A DNA stretch of 64,000 nt from Streptomyces gelaticus. GTDB taxonomy: Bacteria; Actinomycetota; Actinomycetes; Streptomycetales; Streptomycetaceae. Below, piece after piece: positions 42,018-51,552 of the stretch. The position numbers were made by a program, and so were the translations under genes. The notes below the pieces were generated by a model. The model made no database searches. It was not told where the DNA came from and was given only the letters and a program-made list of their open reading frames with translations. The stretch is taken from NCBI RefSeq assembly GCF_014649535.1, contig NZ_BMTF01000009.1, positions 179,396 through 243,395 of the forward strand, given 5' to 3'. The stretch's first letter is position 1, and each line of letters starts with the position of its first letter.

Positions 42018-44162
42018 TCATGGTCCGCAGCATGGGCGGATGAGGAGCAGGGCGATGTCGTCGTGGCGGGGTGCGGATTGTTCGGCGTGGTGGAGGAGGG
42101 TATCGGCGAGGGCGTCGAGGTCGCCGGGCTCTGTTGCTGCGAGGTGGCCGGCGAGCGTGTCGGTGGCGTCGTCGATGTCGGTGCCGGGGCTTTCGACGAG
42201 TCCGTCGGTGTACAGGGCGAGGACGGCTCCGGGTGGGAGGGGGATGTCGGCGGTGCGGTAGTCGGCGTCCGGCTCGATGCCCAGCAGCAGCCCTGGCGGC
42301 AGGCGGAGGATGTCGGTGCGCCCGTCGGGGTGGCGGAGCAGGGCAGGGGGGTGCCCGGCTGTGGCCAGAAGTGCGTGGTGGCGGGTGAGGTCGAGGTGGG
42401 CGATGAGGCAGCTGGCAAACAGGCCGGGGTCGAGGTCTGTCAGGAGGCGGTTGGTGCGGGCGAGGACCTCCCCAGGGGCGGCGCCGGCGGTCGCGTGGGC
42501 GTGGACGGCGGTGCGGACCTGTCCCATGAGGGCGGCGGCGGCAGTGTTGTGGCCCTGCACGTCGCCGATCGCGGCGACGGCCGTCGTGGAGGTGCAGCGG
42601 ATGAGGTCGTAGAAGTCGCCGCCGATATCCATCCCGTAGCCGGCCGGCCGGTAGCGAGCGGCGACCTGAAGGCCGGGAAAGCGCGGCAGGGTGTGGGGCA
42701 GCAGACCGGTCTGCAGGGTGTGGGCGAGGGTGAGCTTGGCGTCGTAGAGGCGGGCGCGGTCCAGGGCCTGAGCGATCAGGCCGGTCAGCGACGTGAGCAT
42801 GGCTCTCTCGGCGGGCGGGAACGCGTGGGGCTGGTCGTAGGCGAGGACGAGGGAGCCGACCGGGCGGCCGGAGACGATCAGGGGGAGGAAAGCCCAGGCG
42901 GCCATTCCGTCCTGGCACACGGCCGGGGGATAGGCCCTCTTGAGGTCGGCGAAGGTGGCGAAGAATCCGGGCACGCCTGTGGCGATGACGTGCGCGGCGG
43001 GGGTGTCGGAACTCAGGGAAGCCGCATCGAAGCGGGCCATCAAGGCCGGGCTGTAGCCGCGGGAGCCGGCGATCCGCAGCCGTCCGTCTTCCACGGTCAG
43101 CAGTGCCAGGGCTCTCGGGCCGAAAGCCGGCACGATCTGGTCGGCGGCCAGTTCGACCGCGTCCTGCACGCTGACGGCTTCGGCGAGGGCGGTGGCAAGG
43201 TGCGTGAGGTGGTACAGCGGCGTCGCGCCGACGAGCCCGGCCGGCGGCGGGGCCGCTGCCGCTGCCGCCTTGGTGCTCGGATCCCCTGCGGTGGGTGTGA
43301 TGTGGACACTGATGCCGCTGTCGTCCGGGTAGAGCTGGAAGACCAAGCGGGTGTCGGGCGGGCGCGTGGCGGTGAAAGAGGTGGGCTGCCGGGTGACCAC
43401 CGCCTCCCGGTAGCGGTCTTCGAACACCGGGTCGTACAGCCACAGGAGCACCTCCCAGGGGCGTTTGCCCAGCAGGGAGGCGGCACCGGTGCCGACCAGC
43501 TCGGCGCCGGCGGGATTGATGAAAGTGAGCCGGCCGTCCAGATCGAGTGCGCAGCAGCCCACGGGCAGCCGCTCGGCGAAACCCAGAGCGGACATGGCCC
43601 AGGCCGGATCGGCCTCGCGGGGGTGCAGCGCAGGCAGCAGACGAGGTTCGTCGGCGGGCCGCAACGGACGGTTGCTGTCGGCAGCGTGCTGGAGGAGCGC
43701 TGCCACGCGCCGACAGCAGTCGGTGATCGTTTCCTGCTCGGCGTCGCTGAGCTGCGCCGGGTGCCAGACAGGCCACAGCAGCACGATGCCGCCCCACACG
43801 GTGGCGACGCCAGTGATCGGAGCCGCGGCAACCATGTAGTCGTACGGCAGGACGAGGCCGACCCGCGGATAGCGGCGGGCGATCTCCTCCTGGCTCCCCA
43901 GCCATAGCAAGCGCCGTTGCCGTACGGCGTCTGCCACAGGGATCGCGGCGTCCACGGGGACGCGGGCCCAGGGAGCGACGATCTGCCGGGACACCCCGGA
44001 AGCAAGCACCAGACGCAGCACCCGCTCGCCCGGCAGCATCACGTACACCATGCCCGCCGATGCACCGGTGTCACGTACGACATCGGCCAGAACGTCATCC
44101 GGCAGCCCAAAGCCGGGGCCGGCCACGTTCTCAGGAAGAGCAGGGCGCCGCATGCCCCTCAC
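42018..44162 (-). CDS. PAS/GAF sensor SpoIIE-family PP2C phosphatase
   Basis: This protein of about 714 residues has a GAF-like N-terminal domain (about 15-160), a PAS domain (about 190-290, with GCCALDLDGRLTFINPAGAE), a second GAF domain (about 310-470) and a C-terminal SpoIIE/PP2C phosphatase (about 490-710). Metal-binding Asp residues are visible in MDIGGDFYDLI, IGDVQGHN and HDDIALLLI. Such proteins dephosphorylate anti-anti-sigma factors in response to small molecules or redox signals. The GTG start at 44162 overlaps the stop of the small HTH gene upstream, so they form an operon; ATG 44153 is an alternative start. Confidence 0.9.
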   Translation of the reverse strand: MRGMRRPALPENVAGPGFGLPDDVLADVVRDTGASAGMVYVMLPGERVLRLVLASGVSRQIVAPWARVPVDAAIPVADAVRQRRLLWLGSQEEIARRYPRVGLVLPYDYMVAAAPITGVATVWGGIVLLWPVWHPAQLSDAEQETITDCCRRVAALLQHAADSNRPLRPADEPRLLPALHPREADPAWAMSALGFAERLPVGCCALDLDGRLTFINPAGAELVGTGAASLLGKRPWEVLLWLYDPVFEDRYREAVVTRQPTSFTATRPPDTRLVFQLYPDDSGISVHITPTAGDPSTKAAAAAAPPPAGLVGATPLYHLTHLATALAEAVSVQDAVELAADQIVPAFGPRALALLTVEDGRLRIAGSRGYSPALMARFDAASLSSDTPAAHVIATGVPGFFATFADLKRAYPPAVCQDGMAAWAFLPLIVSGRPVGSLVLAYDQPHAFPPAERAMLTSLTGLIAQALDRARLYDAKLTLAHTLQTGLLPHTLPRFPGLQVAARYRPAGYGMDIGGDFYDLIRCTSTTAVAAIGDVQGHNTAAAALMGQVRTAVHAHATAGAAPGEVLARTNRLLTDLDPGLFASCLIAHLDLTRHHALLATAGHPPALLRHPDGRTDILRLPPGLLLGIEPDADYRTADIPLPPGAVLALYTDGLVESPGTDIDDATDTLAGHLAATEPGDLDALADTLLHHAEQSAPRHDDIALLLIRPCCGP

Positions 44163-44572
44163 CCGCCCCTGCCGACAGGCGCGGCGGCGGGGGTACGGCC
44201 GAAGCGGCGGCGGGCCGCCTCTGCACTGATACCCAGCCCCGCCCCGATCTCCGCCCAGCTCGCCCCCGCCCGCCGGTCGGCCAGCACCACCGCGCGGACC
44301 AGCTGCCCCGCCAGATCAGGCACCCGGGCCACGGCAGCGCAGTTCCGGCCCGCGGGCGAACCCGGCGAGGGCGGCTCCAGGTAGACCCTCGCAATGCCTT
44401 TGACGTGCAGCAGCAGGACCTCACCTGCCGCGTTCATCCCTTCGCGTGCCGGCGCCGCCTCCTGCCACCGGCGCCGGGCCCGCCAAGCCGCCTGTCGGTG
44501 TGCCGGGCGACAGTACCGGCGCCCGCGGGCCACGGACCCCGGGAGCCGCCCACCACACCCGTCGCACCGCAT
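44159..44572 (-). CDS. Small Cys-cluster plus helix-turn-helix protein
   Basis: This protein of about 137 residues begins MRCDGCGG, with a further Cys and His (YCRPAH) that could bind zinc. It ends in a helix-turn-helix-like segment (GASWAEIGAGLGISAEAARR). The start is uncertain: ATG 44572 or 44581, with the frame open to 44857 but poor composition there. The last codon and stop overlap the SpoIIE-family phosphatase start (GTGA), so the two are co-translated. It is probably a DNA-binding regulator tied to that signalling protein. Confidence 0.6.
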   Translation of the reverse strand: MRCDGCGGRLPGSVARGRRYCRPAHRQAAWRARRRWQEAAPAREGMNAAGEVLLLHVKGIARVYLEPPSPGSPAGRNCAAVARVPDLAGQLVRAVVLADRRAGASWAEIGAGLGISAEAARRRFGRTPAAAPVGRGG

Positions 44573-45018
44573 GTCACCCATATGCGGACAATATGCCCGC
44601 TGGGTTGTGACGGCACCCTGTCCCGGCCCCACAGGGGAGGGGACTCGGCGGCGGATCCCGTCGGCGTACGGGGAGGAGATCTGGATGGCTTCCCGCGATG
44701 TCTTGGCGATTCTTTCGGTACGGTCGAGGGCCGCGGTGATCGCGGCTTGGCGAATCGGTGGGGTCGGGTTCTCGATCCGGCCGGTGATGCGCTGGTGGAG
44801 ACAGGCGGCGTGGCGGGGGAGGGCACCACGCGCACGGAGACCCCGTGCGGTTTCCACCGCGGTGATCGGTTCCCTGAGTGAGACCCGCAGGGTACGGCCG
44901 GACGCGCGGCTGCTCGGGCACGCGGTCGATCACAGGGCCGGACGGCAACATCCTTGTGCGAAGGCGGCTGCACTGGGCAGGTGCCCCGGCCGCATTCCTC
45001 GTCGCCGTCTCCGGCCTT
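44573..45018. other. Region between the HTH gene and the transposon end
   Basis: No convincing gene is seen. The minus-strand frame runs through it with readable stretches (RIAKTSREAIQISSPYADGI) but no start signal. It is the left flank of the outer transposon, so a gene may have been cut here. Confidence 0.35.
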
Positions 45019-45057
45019 GGGGACCAACGGAACAGTCATTAGCGCTAAGCACTTGAT
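45019..45057 (+). repeat. Tn-A left terminal inverted repeat (interrupted)
   Basis: Starts GGGGACCAACGGAACAG and runs 39 bases to TTGAT, where Tn-B entered. The last four bases (CTTG) of the 43-bp repeat are found on the far side of Tn-B at 56954-56957. The only mismatch with the right end is T versus C at position 18. Confidence 0.9.
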
Positions 45058-45097
45058 GGGGGCTGAGGAACATCGGAACGAAAACCGGCGCTAAGCC
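45058..45097 (+). repeat. Tn-B left terminal inverted repeat
   Basis: A 40-bp repeat containing GAGGAACATCGGAACG and ACCGGCGCTAAGCC, matched by 56909-56948 with differences at positions 6, 7 and 24. Confidence 0.9.
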
Positions 45098-45185
45098 TGC
45101 CTGGCGTCGATGTGGGCTTTGACCTGGGGTTCTGTGAGGGATGAACCTTCGGCAGTCGTATTGATCGACTGTCTGGAGGTCCGGG

Positions 45186-46183
45186 GTGCCGGTCGAGTTT
45201 TTGACAGATGAGCAGGCTGCCGCGTACGCGGCGTATCGCGGGGCGCCGTCCCGTACGGAGTTGGAGCGGTTCTTCTTCCTGGACGACGCGGACCGGGAGC
45301 TGATCGAGTCCAAGAGGCGGGCACACAACCGCCTGGGGTTCGCGGCCCAGCTCACGACCGCGCGGTATATCGGGGTGTTCCTGGACGATCCGGCGGACGT
45401 ACCGCCGGAGGTCGTGGACTACCTTGCCGAGCAGCTCGGCATCGGTAACCCGTCGGTGCTGAAGGTGTACGGCGAGCGGGAGAACACCCGGCTGGAGCAC
45501 GTACGCGAGCTGCGGCGGGTGTTGGAGTACCGGGAGTTCGCCGAGGCGGAGGCCGAGCTGCGGGAGTGGGTGGACGCGCGGGCGTGGACGACGGGCGAGG
45601 GTCCGAAGGCGTTGTTCGACGCGGCGGCCGGGTGGCTGCGCGAGCGGCGGGTGCTGCTGCCGGGGGTGACGACGCTGACGCGGCTGGTGGCCTCGGTACG
45701 GGAAGCGGCGAACCAGCGGCTGTGGGACACCCTGTACGGGATGCTCGGCGTCGGGCAGCGGGCGGTGCTGGACTCCCTGCTGACGGTGCCGCCGGGTGAG
45801 CGGGTTTCGGAGCTGGACCGGCTGCGCCGGGGCCCGGTGCGGGTGTCGGGCCCGCAGATGAAGCGGGCGTTGGAGCGGGCGGAGGAGATCGCCGCGCTCG
45901 GGATGGGCGCTGTGGACGTGTCGGGGATACCACCACGGCGCTTGGCGGAGCTGTCGCGCTACGGGGTGGACGGGAAGGCGTCGCTGCTGCGCCGGCACTC
46001 CGACGCACGCCGCCTGGCGACGCTGCTGGCCACCACCGTGTACTTGACCTCGCGGGCGGTGGACGACGCGCTGGACCTGCTGGAGGTGCTGATCGCGACG
46101 AAGCTGCTGGCGAAGGCGGAGCGCGAGAGTGCGAAGGAGAAGCTGAAGACCCTGCCGCGGGTGGAGCGGGCGTCGGCGAAGCT
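45186..46183 (+). pseudogene. tnpA: Tn-B transposase, N-terminal part (interrupted by Tn-C)
   Basis: GTG 45186, 5 bases after GGAGGT, opens a Tn3-family transposase (MPVEFLTDEQAAAYAAYRG, then FFFLDDADRELI: the DUF4158-type DNA-binding N-terminus). After 332 codons the reading is cut at AAGCT by Tn-C; the frame then runs a few codons into Tn-C and stops at about 46196. The C-terminal half resumes at 52292. Joining 46183 to 52292 keeps the frame and gives 1,017 residues, the normal length for this family. The N-terminal piece alone contains the repeat-binding region but no catalytic residues. Confidence 0.88.
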
Positions 46184-46229
46184 GGGGTGCCGGTAAGAAC
46201 GCTGTCACCAGCCGCAAGCGGCGGTGATC
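46184..46229 (+). repeat. Tn-C left terminal inverted repeat
   Basis: A 46-bp repeat, GGGGTGCCGGTAAGAACGCT followed by GTCACCAGCCGC, matched by 52241-52286 with differences at positions 35 and 43. Confidence 0.9.
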
Positions 46230-46310
46230 TTGCGAGGGTGTCACCCGTGTGGGTGAGTCCGGGGTCGTACAGCTGCGCGGGGTGAGGCCCCGAGAGGACG
46301 ATCGACGACC

Positions 46311-49188
46311 GTGGCCCGTACCCCTTTGGACCTGGACGACCTGGTCGAGCACTGGACGCTGTTGAAGGACGAGCAGGGGCTCGTGTCCGGCAAGCGCGGT
46401 GCGACGCGACTGGGCTTCGCCGTGTTGCTGAAGTTCTATACGCAGTACGGCCGGTTTCCCCGGGGCCGGTTCGAGCTGCCGGGCGAGGCGGTGGAGTTCG
46501 TCGCCCGGCAGGTTCAGGTACCCGCCGCCGAGCTGGACGCGTATGAGTGGAGCGGCCGGACGGTCGAGTACCACCGTGCGCAGATCCGCGGGCACCTGGG
46601 CTTCCGCGAGTGCAGTGTCGCGGACGCGGACAAGCTGACGGTCTGGCTGGCCGAGCACGTCGCGTGCAAGGAGCGGCGGCCGGAGCAGGTGCGGGTGGAG
46701 CTGCTGGCTCGCTGCCGAACGGAGAGCATTGAGCCGCCGACTCCGGGGCGGTGCGACCGGATCGTGGGCGCCGCGCTTCGGGTGGCCGAGGAGACGCTGA
46801 CGGCGAGGATCTCGGCGAGGCTCACGGTGGAGAGCATGGAGCGGATCATCGCCCTGGTCGCTGGCGCCGACCAGGCGGACGACGCCGTACGCGGTGAACC
46901 CGGTGCCGGTGAGGGCGAGGACGGCCCGCCGGTCCTGGGGAAGATCAAGGAGGCTCCGGGCAATGTGAGCCTGGAGACGATGCTCACCGAGATCGACAAG
47001 CTGCTCGCGGTCCGCGCTGTCGGGCTGCCGGCGGACCTGTTTGCCGATGTCGCGCCAAAGGTGGTGGCCGGGTGGCGGGCGCGGGCCGCGGTGGAATCCC
47101 CGTCCCACCTGCGGACTCATCCGCGGCCGCTGCGGGTGACGCTGCTGGCCGCGCTGTTGCATGAGCGGGAGCGGGAGATCACGGACACGCTGGTGGAGCT
47201 GCTGATCTCCACGGTGCACCGGATCGGGGCGCGGGCTGAGAAGAAGGTCACCGAGCAGCTGGTCAACGCGTTCAAGAAGGTGTCGGGCAAGGAGAACATC
47301 GTCGTACACGAACCACTACCGGCGCGGGCTGATCAGGCTGCTGGACGTGCTGGAGTTCCGCTCGTCCAACCACACCCACCGGCCGGTGATCGAGGCGTTG
47401 GCGCTGGTGGCCCGGTACGCAGCAGCGGGCAACACCACGTACTACCCGCTGGGCGAGACCGTGCCCGTGCACAAGGCGATGAGCGGGGACTGGGCCGAGG
47501 TCGTCCACCGCACCGACAAGCACGGCCGGCGCCGGGTGGTGCGCATGGTCTACGAGGTCGTGGCCTTCCAGGCCCTGCGCGATCAGCTCAAGTGCAAGGA
47601 GATCTGGGTGGTCGGCGCTGATAAGTGGCGCAATCCGGATGAGGACCTGCCGCAGGACTTCGAGGCCCGGCGGGCGGAGAACTACCGGGAGCTGCGCAAG
47701 CCGCTGGACGCGGCGGTGTTCGTCGATGAGCTGCGCGAGCAGATGACGGCCGAACTGACCCTGCTGAACGACAAGATGCCGAAGCTGTCCTGGTTGGACA
47801 TCGCCGAGCGGAAGTCCGGGGCGATCCGGCTGACGGCGGCCGAGGCCCAGCCCGAGCCGCGCAACCTGCGCAGGGTCAAGGCCGAGGTGCAGAGGCGTTG
47901 GGGCATCGTGCCGCTCGTCGACATACTGAAGGAAGCGGTGCTGCGGACCGGCTGTCTGGACGCGGTCACCTCCGTCTCCGGCGGCGGCAGCCTCTCGCCG
48001 GAGGTGCTGGCCGAACGCCTGCTGCTGGTCATCTACGCGTACGGCACGAACACCGGGATCAAGGCTGTGGCGTCCGGCGGCCACGGGCACACCGAGGACG
48101 AGCTGCGGTACGTGCGGCGCCGCTATCTGTCCGTCGAGGCCGCACGCGCCGTCGCCATCCAGATCGCGAACGCCACCTTCGCCGCCCGCAACACCGAGTT
48201 GTGGGGGCAGGGCTCGACCGCGGTCGCCTCCGACTCCACCCACGTGCGCGCCTACGACCAGAACCTGTTCACCGAGTGGCACTCGCGCTACGGCGGTCGT
48301 GGGGTGCTCATCTACTGGCACGTGGAGAAGAAGTCCCTGGCCATCCACTCCCAGCTGATCAACTGCACCGCCTCCGAAGTCGCCGCGATGATCGAGGGCG
48401 CGATGCGGCACGGCACCACCATGGACGTCGAGGCCAACTACACCGACTCGCATGGCCAGTCGGAAATCGGGTTCGGCATCACGCGGCTGCTGAACTTCGA
48501 CCTATTGCCGAGGATCAAGCGGATCAACAAGGTGAAGTTGTACCGGCCGGTGGCTGGCGAGCCGGACGCCTATCCGCAGCTGACCCCGGCGCTCACCCGC
48601 CCGATCCGCTGGGAGCTCATCGCCCAGCAGTACGACCAGATGATCAAGTACGCCACCGCGATCCGGACCCGTACTGCATCCACCGAGGCGATCCTGCGCC
48701 GCTTCACCCGCAACGCCTCCCACCCCACCTACGCAGCGATGCTGGAGGTCGGCCGCGCCCAAAAGACGATCTTCGTGGCCCGCTACCTGCGGCTTCGGGA
48801 CCTCCAGCGGGAGATCGAGGAGGGCCTGAACGTCATGGAGTCCTCCAACGGCGCCAACTCCGTGATCGCCTACGGCAAGGGCGGGGAGATCGCATCCAAC
48901 CGGCGCGACGAGCAGGAGATGTTCGTGCTGTGCCTGCGGATCTTGCAGTCCGCCTTGGTCTTCGTGAACACCCTGATGCTTCAGGACATCCTCGGCGAAC
49001 CGGAGTGGGCCGACCTCCTCACGCCCGCCGACCGGCGCGGCCTGACCCCACTGTTCTGGTCCCACGTACGCCCATACGGTGAAGTGAACCTCGACATGGA
49101 CGCCCGCCTGAACCTCACCGCGGTCACGGTGCCCAGCCCCCGTACGGCGGGCGATCAGGAACCATCCGGGCAACGTACAGGCGGGTGA
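46311..49188 (+). pseudogene. tnpA: Tn-C transposase with internal deletion and frameshift
   Basis: GTG 46311 starts a Tn3-family transposase (MARTPLDLDDLVEHWTLLKD). The frame is good to about 47296 (NAFKKVSGKENI). The continuation is in another frame from about 47300 (SYTNHYRRGLIRLLDVLEFR) to 49188. In related transposases roughly 50 residues lie between these two points, so a deletion of about 150 bases that also shifts the frame is likely. The catalytic half is present, with Asp in ASDSTHV, Asp in YTDSHGQSE and a Glu near LNVMESSNGAN. Without correction the element cannot move on its own. Confidence 0.82.
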
Positions 49189-49257
49189 GGCTGCCCAGTC
49201 CCGTCTCCGATGCAGTGCCGGTGGCTGGCTACCAGCCAACTTCCCAAAAGAAATTCT

Positions 49258-49273
49258 GCAAAAATACTTTTGC
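49258..49273. promoter_or_regulatory. Inverted repeat, likely ArsR operator of Tn-C
   Basis: GCAAAAATACTTTTGC is a near-perfect dyad (GCAAAA and TTTTGC, 4-base spacer) lying 30 bases before the arsR ATG at 49304 in an AT-rich pocket. Short AT-rich dyads over the promoter are typical ArsR-family operators. Binding is inferred. Confidence 0.6.
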
Positions 49274-49303
49274 GGACTCTCTGGGCCGCTCTACCCTCCC
49301 ATC

Positions 49304-49948
49304 ATGGTCAGCGAAGAGCAGAAACGCGTACTCGATCCCGAGCAAGATGCAGCAGCCCTGAAGGCCCTCACGCACCCTCTGCGCATCCGGCTGCTCGGGA
49401 TGCTGCGGCAGGACGGCCCGGCCACCGCAAGTGAACTCGCGGTCAGGACCGGGGAGTCATCCGCTTCCACCAGCTATCACCTGAGGGTTCTGGCGAAGTA
49501 CGCGTTCGTCACCGAGGCCGAGCACCGTGACGGGCGGGAGCGCCGCTGGCAGGCGGTGCACTCCGTGACCTCCTGGAACAACAAGGCAATGGAAGCCACA
49601 CCGGGCAGCCGCGCCTACGTCAGCCTGTCACGCAGGGCCCAGATCGAGCACCTGGAGGCATCTCTCGCCCGGCACGAGGCCGCCATCGCCGACGGGCGGC
49701 TGGGCCAGGAATGGGTGGAGCCGTCCGGAATCAACGACCTGATGCCCCGCCTGACCCCTGAGTCGCTCACCGAACTCTGGGAGGTGCTCGACCGGAAACT
49801 GGAGGAACTGACCACCCGCGACGCACAAGATCCGCGCGCCGCGCAGGTCGTACTCCTCACCGCCGGATTGCCCCTGGCACCACGCGACCCGGGCGCTGAG
49901 GAGGACACCTCAGCCCCTGCGGTGACAGATGCCGAGGACGCGTCATGA
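49304..49948 (+). CDS. ArsR-family regulator of Tn-C
   Basis: This 214-residue protein has an N-terminal winged helix: ALTHPLRIRLLGMLRQDGPA, then TASELAVRTGESSASTSYHL (about 20-75). A longer C-terminal helical part follows, without metal-binding Cys. That is the ArsR/HTH_20-like type used for drug-responsive control rather than arsenic. Its stop overlaps the ATG of the exporter gene (ATGA), so both are made from one transcript, and the dyad just upstream is its probable operator. It likely represses the pair until the exporter's substrate appears. Confidence 0.85.
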   Translation: MVSEEQKRVLDPEQDAAALKALTHPLRIRLLGMLRQDGPATASELAVRTGESSASTSYHLRVLAKYAFVTEAEHRDGRERRWQAVHSVTSWNNKAMEATPGSRAYVSLSRRAQIEHLEASLARHEAAIADGRLGQEWVEPSGINDLMPRLTPESLTELWEVLDRKLEELTTRDAQDPRAAQVVLLTAGLPLAPRDPGAEEDTSAPAVTDAEDAS

Positions 49949-51321
49949 CCGGGCCGCTGGACATACACACCGCACGCCGCCGCTACATCACGGTCTGCGT
50001 TCTGTTCTGGCTGCCACTGGGACTGAGCATCGCTCCCCTGATCTTGCTGTTCACCGAGCGCGGCATGGCCATGGCGGCCATCGCAGGCTTCTTCGCCGCG
50101 CACTCCCTCACCGCCGCCGCACTGGAACTGCCCACCGGAGGACTGTCCGACGTCCTCGGCCGCCGCACTGTTCTGGCCGCGGCCGGGCTGCTGAACCTGG
50201 CCGCCTTGACCCTCGTGGGCCTGGGCACTGCTCCCTGGCTGCTCGGCCTCGGTATGGCCCTGATGGGCGCGGGTCGCGCCCTGTCCAGCGGCCCGGCCGA
50301 AGCCTGGTACGTCGACACCGTCCAGGCGCACTCCGGCCCCGACGCCGAACTGCGTACCGGGCTGGCCCGTGGCGGATCCGCGACATCCGCCGCGCTCGCC
50401 ACCGGCACCCTGCTCGGCGGTGCCCTTCCCTGGCTGCTCGGACTCGGCCCTGCCCTTAGCGTGCGACTGAGCGAAGCGACGTCCGAGCTGGTGCTGCCCC
50501 TTTCCGTTCCGATGCTGCTGGGCGCGGCAATCGAGATCGTCTTCGTGCTGTACGTCGTGACTGCTCTGCGGGAGCTGCCCCGGCCGGCAGCCACCCTGCC
50601 CTACGTACTCCGCGGCATCCCGGCCACCATCGTGGGCGGACTGCGGCTGGGGGGCCGCGACGCGCTGGTCCGCCGGGTGCTCCTCAGCGCTGGGGCCGCC
50701 GGCGGCGCCCTGGCCGCGATCGAACTGCTCACGCCGGGCCGTGCCGCGGCCCTCACGGGCGCATCGGAGTCGGGGGCGGTGCTATTTGCCGCGCTCGCCT
50801 GCGCCGGATTCATCTGCGCGGGTATCGGCAGTCACCTCGCACCGCTGACCGCCCGGCTTGCGGGCAGTGGCGAGCGCGCGGTCATGGTCAGCCTCGGCGT
50901 GAGCGCGAGCGGCCTGCTTCTGCTCGGCGCCACCGCGGCGTTCGCCGGAGCGGGCTCCATGGTCATCGCGGCCGTCGGCTACGGCCTGGTCTACCTCGGG
51001 CTTGGCGCGGCGGGGCCGAGCGAGAACGACCTCTTGCATCGCCGGGTCGCAAGTTCGGGCCGGGCCACCGCACTGTCCGTCCAGTCTCTCGCCCTGCAAC
51101 TGGTGGCAGCCCTTACCGGCTTGATCATTGGTGTCCTTCCGTCAGGCCCGATGCCCTGGCTGCTGGGAGGCACCCTGCTGCTGGCAGCAGCTCTCCTGTG
51201 GATTCACCGCAGCGGGGCCACACGCCGGACTCCGGCGGCAACGCCTCAGCCACACACCGTGTCGTTCTCTGCGACGAGCACCGCTGGCTCCGACCCCCAT
51301 CAGCAACATGCCGACCAGTAG
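49945..51321 (+). CDS. MFS exporter of Tn-C
   Basis: This 458-residue protein has about twelve hydrophobic segments and the MFS loop 2-3 signature in degenerate form (LPTGGLSDVLGRRTVLAAAG). It starts ARRRYITVCVLFWLPLGLSI and ends in a Thr/His-rich polar tail. The start overlaps the arsR stop. MFS members of this type export small drugs using the proton gradient. Being carried on a transposon with its own regulator suggests a resistance role. The substrate is unknown, and it is clearly different in sequence from the Tn-A and Tn-B exporters. Confidence 0.85.
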   Translation: MTGPLDIHTARRRYITVCVLFWLPLGLSIAPLILLFTERGMAMAAIAGFFAAHSLTAAALELPTGGLSDVLGRRTVLAAAGLLNLAALTLVGLGTAPWLLGLGMALMGAGRALSSGPAEAWYVDTVQAHSGPDAELRTGLARGGSATSAALATGTLLGGALPWLLGLGPALSVRLSEATSELVLPLSVPMLLGAAIEIVFVLYVVTALRELPRPAATLPYVLRGIPATIVGGLRLGGRDALVRRVLLSAGAAGGALAAIELLTPGRAAALTGASESGAVLFAALACAGFICAGIGSHLAPLTARLAGSGERAVMVSLGVSASGLLLLGATAAFAGAGSMVIAAVGYGLVYLGLGAAGPSENDLLHRRVASSGRATALSVQSLALQLVAALTGLIIGVLPSGPMPWLLGGTLLLAAALLWIHRSGATRRTPAATPQPHTVSFSATSTAGSDPHQQHADQ

Positions 51322-51495
51322 CGCCGAGACCAACCCGAAAACCGTACAAACGTATGGGTGACCGCAAGGTGCCGCGCGGTTCGAGCACACACGGTTCGTT
51401 CGCGCGGCGCTCATCTATCGACCGATTGATGAGCAAGATCGGTAAGTAGCTGCGCGCGACCGGATCGACGCCGGATCATGCCCATAAAACGGTGT

Positions 51496-51539
51496 CAGAA
51501 AGTCGATGTGCTCAAGAACTTGAAGAGCACCCTTTTCTG
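51496..51539. promoter_or_regulatory. Nested dyad before the Tn-C resolvase, candidate res site
   Basis: Two nested inverted repeats share one centre: CAGAAA (51496-51501) with TTTCTG (51534-51539), and GTGCTC (51508-51513) with GAGCAC (51525-51530). Serine resolvases bind such dyads in the res site directly upstream of their gene and use them for both recombination and self-repression. Confidence 0.5.
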
Positions 51540-51552
51540 TACGATCTGGCGG

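Noticed and set aside
41841..43907. 688-codon plus-strand frame
   Set aside because: Antisense to the SpoIIE-family phosphatase, whose domains and motifs are clear on the minus strand.
45045..47309. 754-codon minus-strand frame across the Tn-B and Tn-C transposase genes
   Set aside because: It crosses a transposon boundary and is antisense to two recognised transposases.
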